DNA of 64,000 bases from Cupriavidus taiwanensis (lineage in GTDB: Bacteria; Pseudomonadota; Gammaproteobacteria; Burkholderiales; Burkholderiaceae). The position numbers were made by a program, and so were the translations under genes. The notes under the pieces were generated by a model, which was not told where the DNA came from, ran no database searches, and was given only the letters and a program-made list of their open reading frames with translations. Where the stretch lies: contig NZ_LT984803.1 of the NCBI RefSeq assembly GCF_900250115.1, forward strand, positions 2,445,583-2,509,582, given 5' to 3'. Below are positions 44,446 to 55,154 of this stretch, piece after piece (position 1 is the first letter of the stretch; each line of letters starts with the position of its first letter).

Positions 44446-44829
44446 TTGTTTGTGGCCAAGGAAATGAAACCGAAGTACACGCCTTCAGCGACCGCACTGG
44501 ATGCAGTCGTCTGTATGTTTTTTACCCAGCGCTCCGTTGCGAAGAGCATCAGCTCCCCGCTCTCGCCTGCGGCCGCGGCTATCCTGTGCCTTGTAGAACA
44601 AGCTGGAAAGGATGGGCTCACCGAGTTCCACGCGCGGCTCGGTCTGCGCTTCGCTTTCGACCGCGAGGAAGCGGACCGCATCGTCGAAGCTGGCTTCGAG
44701 AAAGCAGTGAAGGCAGGATTTGCCGAACTACGTCCGGCCAAAAAGGAAGGGGACTTGCCGACGCTGCATCTCACTGGGCAGGGCATGCTGCTCATTGACA
44801 ACCTCAATAGGGTCTTCAAAGAAGGCTAA
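44446..44829 (+). CDS. Small winged-helix-like hypothetical protein
   Basis: 127 residues from TTG 44446. GTG 44452, preceded by GGGAGA at a good distance, or ATG 44464 are equally possible. The product is helical with a MarR/winged-helix feel: SPAAAAILCLVEQAGKDGLTEFHARLG then AGFAELRP then LPTLHLTGQGMLLIDNL, where the last part could be the wing. No specific family is recognised. It may be a small transcription factor divergent from the PIN-like gene. Confidence 0.5.
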   Translation: MFVAKEMKPKYTPSATALDAVVCMFFTQRSVAKSISSPLSPAAAAILCLVEQAGKDGLTEFHARLGLRFAFDREEADRIVEAGFEKAVKAGFAELRPAKKEGDLPTLHLTGQGMLLIDNLNRVFKEG

Positions 44830-44857
44830 GCGCGGCCACGCGAGAGCACGCAAAGAA

Positions 44858-44925
44858 GAAAAAGCCATGACCCAGTGATGAGCGTGGCATTGTTACATCT
44901 TGGTCGGCAGGATGGGACTATTAGA
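44858..44925 (-). repeat. Degenerate duplicate of tRNA 3' end and terminator
   Basis: Positions 44858-44925 closely match 45511-45575, which is the terminator and 3' end of the intact tRNA gene: shared GAAAAAGCCA, TGAGCGTGGC and TTGTTACATCTTGG, then a decayed T-arm. It looks like a remnant of an earlier tRNA-end copy, with the gene at 44939-45442 lying between the two. Confidence 0.65.
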
Positions 44926-44938
44926 GCGCTACCTCTCG

Positions 44939-45442
44939 TCAGGCCTGAGGTGTGCGATACATTTCGTCCATACGTGCCACGATATCCTCATTGCCGATGC
45001 AGTGGCGGTAGTACTTGAACAGTAACGCAGAGATGTCCTTCGTCTTCAGCTCTTGCTCGACAATCAGGGACACGCCGACATCAATACCTGGCCCGTAGCC
45101 AGCGACAAACTCGGGCTCCTCTGTCATCGTGTCCCAGGACTCTCGCACCACTGCTATTAGCTCTGCGGCATCGCGACCGAAAACGTCACGAAGCGTCAGA
45201 ATCATTGCCATGAAGAAGACTTCTGGCTCTTTGAACTCTGCAGCGTAAGCAGCCCCTTTGCAGGTACCGTAGATGTAGCCAAGCAAAGGCAATGGCGAGG
45301 CAGGCGCAAGCTTCGATACGTCGAAGTGGAGCACTTCCACATTCGTCATGATGTGAAGGGCCACTAACTGCGCTATGGCCGCGCTCTGCTGGTCTTGCGG
45401 GTCTTGCCGCCGAGTAATACGCTGCCAAAATCTTTTGAGCAT
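44939..45442 (-). CDS. Hypothetical helical protein
   Basis: 167 residues from the ATG at 45442, chosen for GGAGAG immediately upstream; the longer frame has a basic, non-protein-like extension. The sequence is helical with a hydrophobic centre (PLPLLGYIYGTCKGAAYAAEF; VFFMAMILTLRDVFG). No domain is recognised. The gene lies between two copies of the tRNA 3' end and terminator, so it may be a cargo unit inserted by the same mechanism. Confidence 0.55.
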   Translation of the reverse strand: MLKRFWQRITRRQDPQDQQSAAIAQLVALHIMTNVEVLHFDVSKLAPASPLPLLGYIYGTCKGAAYAAEFKEPEVFFMAMILTLRDVFGRDAAELIAVVRESWDTMTEEPEFVAGYGPGIDVGVSLIVEQELKTKDISALLFKYYRHCIGNEDIVARMDEMYRTPQA

Positions 45443-45510
45443 CTTTCTCTCCACAGAACGCTTGCCCGAGTCTCTCACAAGGCATGTACGCCGCGAAGGA
45501 CGCCTCAAAA

Positions 45511-45546
45511 GAAAAAGCCACCCTCATCGCTGAGCGTGGCTTTGTT
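45511..45546 (-). terminator. Terminator of the island tRNA gene
   Basis: On the minus strand AAAGCCAC and GTGGCTTT pair, followed by T-rich sequence (TTTTTCTTTT). It is placed right after the CCA end of the tRNA, as expected for a transcribed tRNA gene. Confidence 0.75.
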
Positions 45547-45552
45547 ACATCT

Positions 45553-45640
45553 TGGTGGGCCGGGTGGGATTCGAACCCACGGTGTCCTTTCGGAGGCGGA
45601 TTATGAGTCCGCTGCCTGCAACCAGCACGGCGTCCGGCCC
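45553..45640 (-). tRNA. tRNA with CAT anticodon and class II (long variable arm) shape
   Basis: 88 nt including encoded CCA. The fold is complete: acceptor GGGCCGG/CCGGCCC (7 bp, perfect), D-stem GCC/GGC (3 bp) with GG in the loop, anticodon stem GCGGA/TCCGC with loop CTCATAA (anticodon CAT), T-stem GTGGG/CCCAC with TTCGAAT, discriminator A. The variable region is 15 nt and contains a TCC-GAAA-GGA hairpin, a class II feature normal for Leu, Ser and Tyr tRNAs but not for Met or Ile2, which use CAT. The acceptor also differs from the cut chromosomal tRNA at 45832-45873. A terminator follows directly, so it is probably expressed. The charged amino acid cannot be read from sequence: Met, Ile via lysidine, Leu or Ser are all conceivable. 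Confidence 0.85.
45600..45615 (-). repeat. Putative att core, copy in island tRNA
   Basis: GCAGCGGACTCATAAT (minus strand), 16 nt, identical to 45832-45847. It covers the end of the D-arm, the anticodon stem and the loop. Confidence 0.65.
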
Positions 45641-45831
45641 TTAAAACGTGAAGCGCGTGATGTTACCCGAAGGAGACGTCTTGCGGAGCGTTTTCCACAA
45701 CTGCACTTCTATAGCCCGCCACGGAAAGTGGAAAAATGATGGAAAAGTGACTGTCCACTGGCTTATACGAAACCGGGCAACCCATTGATGCACAAGGCAT
45801 TTCAGATGAGCGCCCCGGTTCAGCACAAACT

Positions 45832-45847
45832 ATTATGAGTCCGCTGC
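45832..45847 (-). repeat. Putative att core at the island-chromosome junction
   Basis: Same 16 nt as 45600-45615, in the truncated chromosomal tRNA. Sequence departs from tRNA immediately after it, which places the crossover in or next to this core. Confidence 0.7.
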
Positions 45848-45873
45848 TCTAACCAGGCATGAGCTAGAGGCCC
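45832..45873 (-). pseudogene. 5' half of the chromosomal tRNA(CAT), cut by island integration
   Basis: 42 nt: acceptor 5' strand GGGCCTC, D-arm GCTC/GAGC with GG loop, anticodon 5' stem GCGGA, loop CTCATAA and one more base. The next bases (AGTTTGTG) cannot pair with the stem. It sits 10 bp downstream of rpoD on the same strand, where a CAT tRNA (Met or Ile2) would be expected. The 3' half should lie at the left end of the island, outside this window. Confidence 0.8.
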
Positions 45874-45883
45874 TTGGAAGCGT

Positions 45884-48463
<2,580 letters not shown>

Positions 48464-48660
48464 CAGAACTGGAGAGAAAGATTTCGCAATCCAAACCCGC
48501 TATTGTAGCACGCCACAACTAGCCGGCTCCCTGTCAGGTGAGGTTTTCACCTGAAAAATCAAGGCTTAAGCTCGGCGCAACCGGGCCCGGACCCTGATCC
48601 ACTGCTTGTCCAACGCTTGCTGCCGCCTCCCGGTTGAAGGCCGGGGCGCCCGCCGGCGCC

Positions 48661-50472
48661 TCAGCCCAGTTGGCGCCGCCGGTGGATTTCACCCACCAGC
48701 CAGCGCATGCGCTGCTTGGCGGCCTCGTCGGCCGTGCCGGCGACCACTTCCGCCTGCAGGCTGTCGAGCTCACGCCGCAGCGGCTCGGCCAGCAGCTTGG
48801 TGATGGCCGCATCGAATTCCTGTGTAGCAGGTGCCTCTTCAATCTCCTCGCGCAACACCGCCGTGCGCGCCGCGGCATAGACCTCGGCGTACGGGGTCTG
48901 GGCCAGGTGCTCGCTGAAGGCCGCGAAGTTCACCTCGCCCTGGACGCCATCGCATGCGCCGACCAGGTGCGCCAACACTTCGCTGTTCCCGCCCTCGCCC
49001 TCCAGCAGCAATGCGCGCGCGTCCTCGTCGAGCCGCGCCGACAATGCCGGGTAGCACATCAGCAACTGGATCACCCGCTGCTCCAGTCCGGTCGGGGCCT
49101 GGCGGCGCGCGCGCGGGCGCGGCTGGGCGAAACGGCCGACCCGCGCCGGATCGCTGCGCAGGCCGCAGATCGCCTCGATCTCCGCGGGCGTCGTACCGGT
49201 GGCATCGGCAAGTTCGCGCACAATCTGAAGCCGCAGCCCGCCTGCCGGCATCGCCTGCAGCAGCGGCTTGGCCTCGTACTGGGCGCGGGCACGGCCCTCG
49301 GGCTGGCGCAGGTCCAGTTCCTCGGTCACCGACTGAAGCAGGAAGCGCGACAGCGGCATGGCATTGCGCACCTGCGCGGCGAAGGCTTCGGTGCCTTCTT
49401 CGCGCACATAGCTGTCGGGGTCGTGCTCGGCCGGCAGGAACAGGAAGCGGATGGTCTTGTTGTCGGCCACATGCGGCAGGCAGGCTTCCAGCGCCCGCCT
49501 GGCGGCGCGCCGGCCCGCCGAGTCGCCGTCGAACGAGAACACCACCGCGTCGGTCTGGCGCAGCAGCTTCTGCACGTGCACGGGCGTGCACGCCGTGCCC
49601 AGGGTGGCGACGGCGTTGGCAAAACCGAGCTGGGCCAGTGCCACGACGTCCATATACCCTTCGACCACCAGCACATAGCCGGTTTCCCGGATCGCATGAC
49701 GGGCCTCGAACAAGCCATACAGTTCGGTGCCCTTGCTGAACAGCGGGGTCTCCGGCGAGTTCAGGTACTTGGGCTCGCCCTGCCCCATGACGCGCCCACC
49801 GAAGCCGATCACGGCGCCCTTGGTGTTGCGGATCGGGAACATGATGCGGTCGCGGAAGCGGTCGTAGCGGCGCGGCTTGCCGTCCGCATCGCGCTTGTCG
49901 CTTTCGATCAGCAGGCCGGCCTCGACCAGCGGCGCCGCCACATTGTCGTCGCGATAGCTGCCAAACACCGCTTCCAGGCCCTGCCAGTCGTCCGGCGCAT
50001 AGCCCAGGCCGAACTGGCCGGCGATCTCGCCGGTGAGCCCCCGCCCCTTCAGGTACTGGATCGCCTGCGGGGCGCCGCGCAGCTGGCGGCGGTAGAAATC
50101 GGTGGCGCGGGTCATGGCGTCGGACAGCGCCACCGAGCGCGCCTGCTGCTCGGCACGCTGGCCGGGAGGCAGGCGGTCGCGTTCCTCGGGCACGGTCATG
50201 CCAACCGACTGGGCCAGCTCCCGCACCGCCTCCGGGTAGGACTGGCCGGAAAACTCCATCAGAAAGCCGATCGCCGAGCCATGGGCGCCGCAGCCGAAGC
50301 AGTGGTAGAACTGCTTGGTCGGCGACACCGTGAACGACGGGGACTTCTCGTTATGGAACGGGCACAGTCCCATGAAATTGGCGCCGCCCTTCTTCAGCTG
50401 CACATACTTGCCCACCACATCGACAATGTCGACACGGTTGAGCAGGTCCTGAATAAAGGATTGCGGAATCAC
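48661..50472 (-). CDS. dnaG: DNA primase DnaG
   Basis: About 603 residues from the GTG at 50472 (VIPQSFIQDLLNRVDIVDVV aligns with the usual DnaG start); an ATG-like frame to 50505 is possible. The zinc-binding domain has CPFHNEKSPSF and FYHCFGCG. The Toprim domain has VEGYMDVVALAQ and FSFDGDSAGRRAA. The C-terminal helicase-interacting domain is present. It synthesises RNA primers for replication. It sits in the conserved macromolecular synthesis operon between yqeY and rpoD. Confidence 0.97.
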   Translation of the reverse strand: MIPQSFIQDLLNRVDIVDVVGKYVQLKKGGANFMGLCPFHNEKSPSFTVSPTKQFYHCFGCGAHGSAIGFLMEFSGQSYPEAVRELAQSVGMTVPEERDRLPPGQRAEQQARSVALSDAMTRATDFYRRQLRGAPQAIQYLKGRGLTGEIAGQFGLGYAPDDWQGLEAVFGSYRDDNVAAPLVEAGLLIESDKRDADGKPRRYDRFRDRIMFPIRNTKGAVIGFGGRVMGQGEPKYLNSPETPLFSKGTELYGLFEARHAIRETGYVLVVEGYMDVVALAQLGFANAVATLGTACTPVHVQKLLRQTDAVVFSFDGDSAGRRAARRALEACLPHVADNKTIRFLFLPAEHDPDSYVREEGTEAFAAQVRNAMPLSRFLLQSVTEELDLRQPEGRARAQYEAKPLLQAMPAGGLRLQIVRELADATGTTPAEIEAICGLRSDPARVGRFAQPRPRARRQAPTGLEQRVIQLLMCYPALSARLDEDARALLLEGEGGNSEVLAHLVGACDGVQGEVNFAAFSEHLAQTPYAEVYAAARTAVLREEIEEAPATQEFDAAITKLLAEPLRRELDSLQAEVVAGTADEAAKQRMRWLVGEIHRRRQLG

Positions 50473-50493
50473 CCGACTGACCGTCCTGAGGCT

Positions 50494-50523
50494 TGGCCGT
50501 CCCACGGCGGACGGCCCCTTTTT
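50494..50523 (+). terminator. Hairpin with plus-strand T-run upstream of dnaG
   Basis: GGCCGTCC/GGACGGCC stem followed on the plus strand by CCTTTTTT. It lies at or just before the dnaG start; in the dnaG direction the run is A-rich, so it would not terminate that transcript. It may be fortuitous or may stop antisense transcription. Confidence 0.45.
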
Positions 50524-50674
50524 TGGAATGCGTGGCCGGCGCGACGCCCGGCTGCTATCGGAATATTGTAGTGCAGCGCGGAACGGCTACCCGGATTGCT
50601 TCACATTTGCGCGCAACTCCAGCGAATCAGAGGGATATTGCGCGCATCGCGCTTGCAAGCGATTAAATCAGTAT

Positions 50675-51124
50675 TTACTTTGGTGCCAGCGCGGCCTTGA
50701 CCAGGGCCGATACCGCGGTCATGTCGGCACGGCCGGCCAGCTTGCCCTTTAGCACGCCCATGACCTTGCCCATGTCCTGTGGGCCGGCGGCGCCGGTGGC
50801 GGCGACGGCCTGCTGCACCTCGGCGGCCACTTCCGCGTCGGACAGCGCGGCGGGCATGTAGACCTTCAGCACTTCGACCTCGGCCAGTTCCTTGTCGGCA
50901 AGGTCATTGCGGCCCGCCTGCTGGAATTGCGCGATCGAGTCCTTGCGCTGCTTGATCAGCTTTTCAACCACGGCCAGCACCGCGGTGTCGTCCAGTTCCA
51001 CGCGCTCGTCGACTTCGCGCTGCTTGATCGCCGCCAGCAGCAAGCGGATGGTGCCAAGGCGCTCCGTTTCGCGGGCGCGCATGGCGGTCTTCATGTCTTC
51101 GCTGATACGGGCTTTGAGGGACAT
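50675..51124 (-). CDS. YqeY/GatB-like domain protein
   Basis: 149 residues from MSLKARISEDMKTAMRAR (ATG 51124), the usual start of YqeY proteins; the longer frame upstream is not coding. The family has a GatB/Yqey C-terminal tail-domain fold (GPQDMGKVMGVLKGKLAGRAD) implicated in tRNA-dependent amidation or tRNA binding, with unsettled function. Located between rpsU and dnaG, its conserved place in beta-proteobacteria. Confidence 0.93.
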   Translation of the reverse strand: MSLKARISEDMKTAMRARETERLGTIRLLLAAIKQREVDERVELDDTAVLAVVEKLIKQRKDSIAQFQQAGRNDLADKELAEVEVLKVYMPAALSDAEVAAEVQQAVAATGAAGPQDMGKVMGVLKGKLAGRADMTAVSALVKAALAPK

Positions 51125-51250
51125 CGTGATCTTCCAGAAAGTGGGCGGGCACTTACACATGGCGGCGCATTGCCGTCGCTGCAAGGCCCATAACGCAAAA
51201 ACCCGCCGAGCATACGCCACAGCGGGTCGTGGGCAAGCGCGAAGCCGGTG

Positions 51251-51463
51251 TCAGTACAGCTTCTTCGGCAGCATCTGGCTGCGGATGCGCTTGTAATGGC
51301 GCTTCTCGGCGGCAGCCTTCTTGCGCTTGCGCGCGGCGGTGGGCTTTTCGTAAAACTCGCGGGCCCGCAGTTCCGGGAGCAGGCCGTTCTTCTCGATGAT
51401 GCGCTTGAAACGACGCAGGGCAACTTCAAAAGGCTCGTTTTCCTTGAGGCGGATCGTAGTCAT
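51251..51463 (-). CDS. rpsU: Ribosomal protein bS21
   Basis: 70 residues starting [20 protein letters not shown] at 51463. Typical bS21 with a basic C-terminal tail ([15 protein letters not shown]). It is a small-subunit protein needed for initiation on the mRNA 5' end. First gene of the block with yqeY, dnaG and rpoD. Confidence 0.97.
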   Translation of the reverse strand: MTTIRLKENEPFEVALRRFKRIIEKNGLLPELRAREFYEKPTAARKRKKAAAEKRHYKRIRSQMLPKKLY

Positions 51464-51617
51464 TTGGCCGGAAAATGTAAGTATTTTCGGGATGGCGGCG
51501 TTACGAAGTTCTGGATTGTAGCACCAACAATGCGGCGCGGAAGTGGCGTGCAACTGCACAGTCCATGCGATCGATACGCCGCATTCAGCAGGCGGGGGCC
51601 GTCGCCCGGGCCGGCGC

Positions 51618-52877
51618 TCAGGCCGCCGATTGCCCGGCCCGGACCTGCCGCGCGACCTCGGCCGCCGCCTGCCCCGCCGCCACTGCCGAGGCCCAGGCCC
51701 ACTGGAAGTTGTAGCCGCCGAGCCAGCCAGTCACGTCGACCACTTCGCCAATGAAATACAGGCCCGGCACCTCGCGCGCCATCATCGTGGTCGACGACAG
51801 CCCACGGGTATCGACCCCGCCCAGCGTGACCTCGGCCTTGCGGTAACCCTCGGTGCCGGACGGCACGATGCGCCAGTCGTTGAGCGCGGCGCCGAGCTTG
51901 CGCAGGGCCTTGTCGGTCACGTCATGCAGCGGCATCGTCGCCGCGACGCCAGCGGCCGCGCACCACGCCTCGGCCAGCCGCGACGGCAGCCGCTGCGCCA
52001 GCAGGTTACCCAGGTGCTTGCGGCTGCCTGCCTTCTGCTCCAGCAGCCACTCGGCGGCGTCCTCGCCATCGAACAGGTCGATCGCCACCGGGGTGCCGGG
52101 ACGCCAGTAGCTGGAGATCTGCAGCACCGCCGGGCCCGACAGGCCGCGATGCGTCCACAGCAGGTCTTCGCGGAACGCGCCCGCGGCCTTGCCGCTGCCG
52201 GTGGCGATATCGACTTCCAGCGAGACCCCCGCCAGCGGCACGAACGGCGCCCAGTCCCTGCCGTCGAAGGTCAGCGGCACCAGCGCCGGCCGGGTCTCGA
52301 CGATGCCCAGCCCGAACTGCCGGGCAATGCGGTAGCCGAAGTCGGTGGCACCGATCTTGGGGATCGACAGGCCGCCGGTGGCCACCACCAGCGCCCCGGC
52401 CCGCACCGTGCCCGCGGCGGTGAGCAGCAGGAAGTCGTCCCCCTCGCGCCGGACTTCCGTCACCGCGCAGCCGGTCTGCCAGCGCACCTGCCCGGCGTCG
52501 CATTCCGCGCGCAGCATGGCGATCAAGTCTTCGGCGCTGTCATTGCAGAACAGCTGGCCGCGGTGCTTCTCGTGCCAGGCGATGCCATGGCGGCGCATCA
52601 GCGCGAGGAAATCCTGCGGCGTGTAGCGCGCCAGCGCCGAGCGGCAGAAGTGCGGATTGGACGACAGGTAATTGGCCGGCCCGGCCTGCAGGTTGGTGAA
52701 ATTGCAGCGGCCGCCGCCCGAGATGCGGATCTTCTCGGCGAGCCGGGTGGCATGGTCGATCAGCACCACGCGCGCGCCCTGCTGCCCCGCCACCGCGGCG
52801 CACATCATGCCCGCGGCGCCGGCGCCCAGTACGGCCACGTCATACCGGCCGCTCCGGGCCTGGGCTGCCCCGCTCAT
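51618..52877 (-). CDS. NAD(P)/FAD-dependent flavoprotein (HI0933/YhiN family)
   Basis: 419 residues. The dinucleotide-binding GxGxxG motif is [14 protein letters not shown] at residues 14-27, followed by VVLID. The motif [11 protein letters not shown] near 52-62 is diagnostic for the HI0933-like family, and the C-terminal [12 protein letters not shown] segment closes the FAD site. Members are aminoacetone oxidase-like or BaiN-like oxidoreductases whose substrates are mostly unknown. Divergent from tsaD, with 155 bp between start codons. Confidence 0.9.
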   Translation of the reverse strand: MSGAAQARSGRYDVAVLGAGAAGMMCAAVAGQQGARVVLIDHATRLAEKIRISGGGRCNFTNLQAGPANYLSSNPHFCRSALARYTPQDFLALMRRHGIAWHEKHRGQLFCNDSAEDLIAMLRAECDAGQVRWQTGCAVTEVRREGDDFLLLTAAGTVRAGALVVATGGLSIPKIGATDFGYRIARQFGLGIVETRPALVPLTFDGRDWAPFVPLAGVSLEVDIATGSGKAAGAFREDLLWTHRGLSGPAVLQISSYWRPGTPVAIDLFDGEDAAEWLLEQKAGSRKHLGNLLAQRLPSRLAEAWCAAAGVAATMPLHDVTDKALRKLGAALNDWRIVPSGTEGYRKAEVTLGGVDTRGLSSTTMMAREVPGLYFIGEVVDVTGWLGGYNFQWAWASAVAAGQAAAEVARQVRAGQSAA

Positions 52878-53032
52878 TGCACGCCTCGCGAATCCATGTG
52901 TCTTGCCACCGCCTGAGAAAGGGCAGATTGTAGCGAAAAGCGCGCAGCGCGCCGCTGTGCTACCCTGCGCGCTTCCCGCAAACCCTTGTTCCGATGGCTG
53001 TTTCCCCCGACGGGAGACGGCGTCATGCTCCC

Positions 53033-54067
53033 ATGCTCGTCCTCGGCATCGAATCTTCCTGCGACGAAACCGGCCTCGCCCTCTATGACACCGATGCCGG
53101 CCTGCTCGCGCATGCGCTGCACTCGCAGATCGCCATGCACCGCGACTACGGCGGCGTGGTCCCCGAGCTGGCCTCGCGCGACCATATCCGCCGCGTGCTG
53201 CCGCTGCTGGAGCAGGTGCTGGCCGACGCCGGCCGCAGCCGCCAGGACCTCGACGCCATTGCCTTCACCCAGGGCCCCGGGCTGGCCGGTGCGCTGCTGG
53301 TCGGCGCCTCGGTGGCCAACGCGCTGGGCTTTGCGCTGAACGTGCCGATGGTGGGCGTGCACCACCTAGAGGGCCACCTGCTGTCGCCGCTGCTGACGCG
53401 CGAGCCGCCGCCGTTCCCGTTCGTGGCGCTGCTGGTATCGGGCGGCCATACGCAACTGATGGAAGTGCGCGGCATCGGCGATTACACCCTGCTTGGCGAA
53501 ACCCTGGACGATGCCGCCGGCGAAGCGTTCGACAAGACCGCCAAGCTGCTGGGCCTGGGCTATCCGGGCGGGCCGGAAGTATCGCGCCTGGCCGAGTTCG
53601 GCGTGCCCGGCGCGTTCGAGCTGCCGCGCCCGATGCTGCATTCGGGCAACCTGGATTTTTCCTTCGCCGGCCTGAAGACCGCGGTGCTGACGCAAACCCG
53701 CAAGCTGGCCAATACCTGCGAGCCGGACCGCGCCAACCTCGCGCGCGCCTTTGTCGATGCGATCGTCGATGTGCTGGCGGCCAAGTCGATGGCCGCGCTG
53801 AAGCAGACCGGGCACAAGCGGCTGGTGGTGGCCGGCGGGGTGGGCGCGAACCGGCAGTTGCGCGAGCGGCTGGACCAGTTGGGCAAGCAGCGCAAGCTCG
53901 AGGTGTATTACCCCGACCTCGCCTTCTGCACGGATAACGGCGCGATGATCGCGTTTGCGGGCGCGATGCGCTTGCAGGCCGCGCCGGAGCTGGCACGGCG
54001 TGAATACGGTTATGGCGTGACGCCGCGCTGGGATCTGGCGGATATCCGGTTGCCGTCGGCTGCCTGA
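53033..54067 (+). CDS. tsaD: tRNA N6-threonylcarbamoyltransferase TsaD
   Basis: 344 residues from the ATG at 53033 ([14 protein letters not shown] is the conserved N-terminus). The upstream 13 codons are discarded. The metal site is HHLEGHL near residue 110, with later ASKH-family glycine loops ([11 protein letters not shown]) and CTDNGAMIA, all standard. It transfers threonylcarbamoyl to A37 of ANN-decoding tRNAs. A strong terminator follows. Confidence 0.97.
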   Translation: MLVLGIESSCDETGLALYDTDAGLLAHALHSQIAMHRDYGGVVPELASRDHIRRVLPLLEQVLADAGRSRQDLDAIAFTQGPGLAGALLVGASVANALGFALNVPMVGVHHLEGHLLSPLLTREPPPFPFVALLVSGGHTQLMEVRGIGDYTLLGETLDDAAGEAFDKTAKLLGLGYPGGPEVSRLAEFGVPGAFELPRPMLHSGNLDFSFAGLKTAVLTQTRKLANTCEPDRANLARAFVDAIVDVLAAKSMAALKQTGHKRLVVAGGVGANRQLRERLDQLGKQRKLEVYYPDLAFCTDNGAMIAFAGAMRLQAAPELARREYGYGVTPRWDLADIRLPSAA

Positions 54068-54087
54068 CCGTCGACATACCAAGCGCC

Positions 54088-54124
54088 AAAGAAAAAGCCA
54101 CCGCATGCGGTGGCTTTTTCTTTG
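54088..54124. terminator. Bidirectional terminator between tsaD and folE2
   Basis: AAAGAAAAAGCCACCGCA and its complement TGCGGTGGCTTTTTCTTT form a near-perfect stem with A- and T-runs on both sides. It serves the two convergent genes. Confidence 0.9.
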
Positions 54125-54139
54125 GCAGCGGCAACCCGA

Positions 54140-54943
54140 TCAACCGACGCGCTTGTCGCGCTCGATCACCGCATACGCGCTGTGATTGTGGATCGACTCG
54201 AAGTTCTCCGCCTCCAGCACATAGGCCACGATGCGGTCGTCCGCATTGAGCCGCATGGCGATGTCGCGCACCAGGTCCTCGACGAACTTGGGGTTCTCAT
54301 AGGCACGCTCGGTGACAAACTTTTCGTCGGGCCGCTTGAGCAAGCCCCATAGTTCGCACGACGCCTCTTCCTCGGCCATGCGCACCAGCGCCTCGACCGG
54401 CAGCTCGCCCGCCAGCTCGACGTTCATGGTGATATGCGAGCGCTGGTTGTGGGCGCCGTATTGCGAAATCTTCTTCGAGCACGGGCACAGGCTGGTCACC
54501 GGCACCAGCGCCTTCAGGAACACCCGCGTGGCGCCGTCGCGCACTTCGCCGGCCAGCGTGACCTCGTAGTCCAACAGCGACTCCACGCCCGATACCGGCG
54601 CGATCTTGCTGATGAAGTACGGGAACGTGACCTCGATGCGGCCGGCGTCGGCTTCGAGCTTTTCCAGCATCTTGTCGAGCATCAGCCGGAAGCTGGCCAG
54701 CTCCAGCGGCGCGCGCTCTTCTTCCAGCAGCGCGACGAAGCGCGACATATGCGTGCCCTTCTGCTCGGCGGGCAGGTGCACGTCGAGGTTGAAGGTGCCG
54801 ACGGTCGGCACGATGCCGGCCGGGGTCTTCAGGGTCACGGGATAGCGCACGCCCTTCACGCCGACACGCTGGATCGGGATCTGGCGGGTGTCGGGGCTCG
54901 ACTGGACGTCGGGCATGACGAAGGCGGGGTTGATGTCATTCAT
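54140..54943 (-). CDS. folE2: GTP cyclohydrolase FolE2
   Basis: 267 residues; GGAGG precedes the ATG by 9 nt. Family motifs: KGTHMSRFV near residue 60-70, then [17 protein letters not shown] near 157-173, carrying the catalytic Cys and His. FolE2 (type IB) makes dihydroneopterin triphosphate, the first step of folate and queuosine synthesis, often under zinc limitation or as the sole enzyme. No Zur box was evident upstream. Confidence 0.95.
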   Translation of the reverse strand: MNDINPAFVMPDVQSSPDTRQIPIQRVGVKGVRYPVTLKTPAGIVPTVGTFNLDVHLPAEQKGTHMSRFVALLEEERAPLELASFRLMLDKMLEKLEADAGRIEVTFPYFISKIAPVSGVESLLDYEVTLAGEVRDGATRVFLKALVPVTSLCPCSKKISQYGAHNQRSHITMNVELAGELPVEALVRMAEEEASCELWGLLKRPDEKFVTERAYENPKFVEDLVRDIAMRLNADDRIVAYVLEAENFESIHNHSAYAVIERDKRVG

Positions 54944-55080
54944 CTACGGTTTCCTCCAGGGTTGCGCAGGCAAAGCGCAAGCCCTTACGGTCGCGGCATT
55001 TTCGCAGTCCCTCCATGCCGCGCAACGAGTGTGAAACCACGGGACCCGGCACTGGCGTGCCGACCCGCAGCTGCGAACAC

Positions 55081-55141
55081 AAAAAAACGGAGTTTAAGGG
55101 AATTCCGACGCACTCGTAGTGCGAGCGCCCGAATCCCCTTG
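55081..55141 (-). terminator. Likely terminator of the xseB-ispA-dxs operon
   Basis: A large imperfect hairpin (arms around CGCACT-CGT-AGTGCG, centred at 55116) followed on the minus strand by a T7 run. It lies 14 bp after the dxs stop. Confidence 0.6.
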
Positions 55142-55154
55142 GCTTGGCAGGTGA

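Larger units (their letters stand above)
1..45847. mobile_element. Integrated plasmid-like genomic island (right part)
   Basis: Everything left of the broken tRNA at 45832-45873 is accessory DNA: an IS, an interrupted integrase, a putative Rep with iterons, defence genes and many short hypotheticals. Base composition is lower and more variable than in the core region to the right. The right boundary is set by a 16-bp direct repeat (45600-45615 and 45832-45847) lying in tRNA anticodon arms. The left boundary is not in the window. No conjugation genes are visible, so the transfer mode is unknown. A rep gene plus iterons suggests an integrated or integrative plasmid. Confidence 0.8.

Noticed and set aside
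45832..45873. Annotating the 5' fragment as a functional tRNA
   Set aside because: The anticodon stem 3' strand, T-arm and acceptor 3' strand are absent.
48634..50571. 645-codon plus-strand open frame opposite dnaG
   Set aside because: Antisense shadow of dnaG with Gln/His/Arg-rich composition and no domain.
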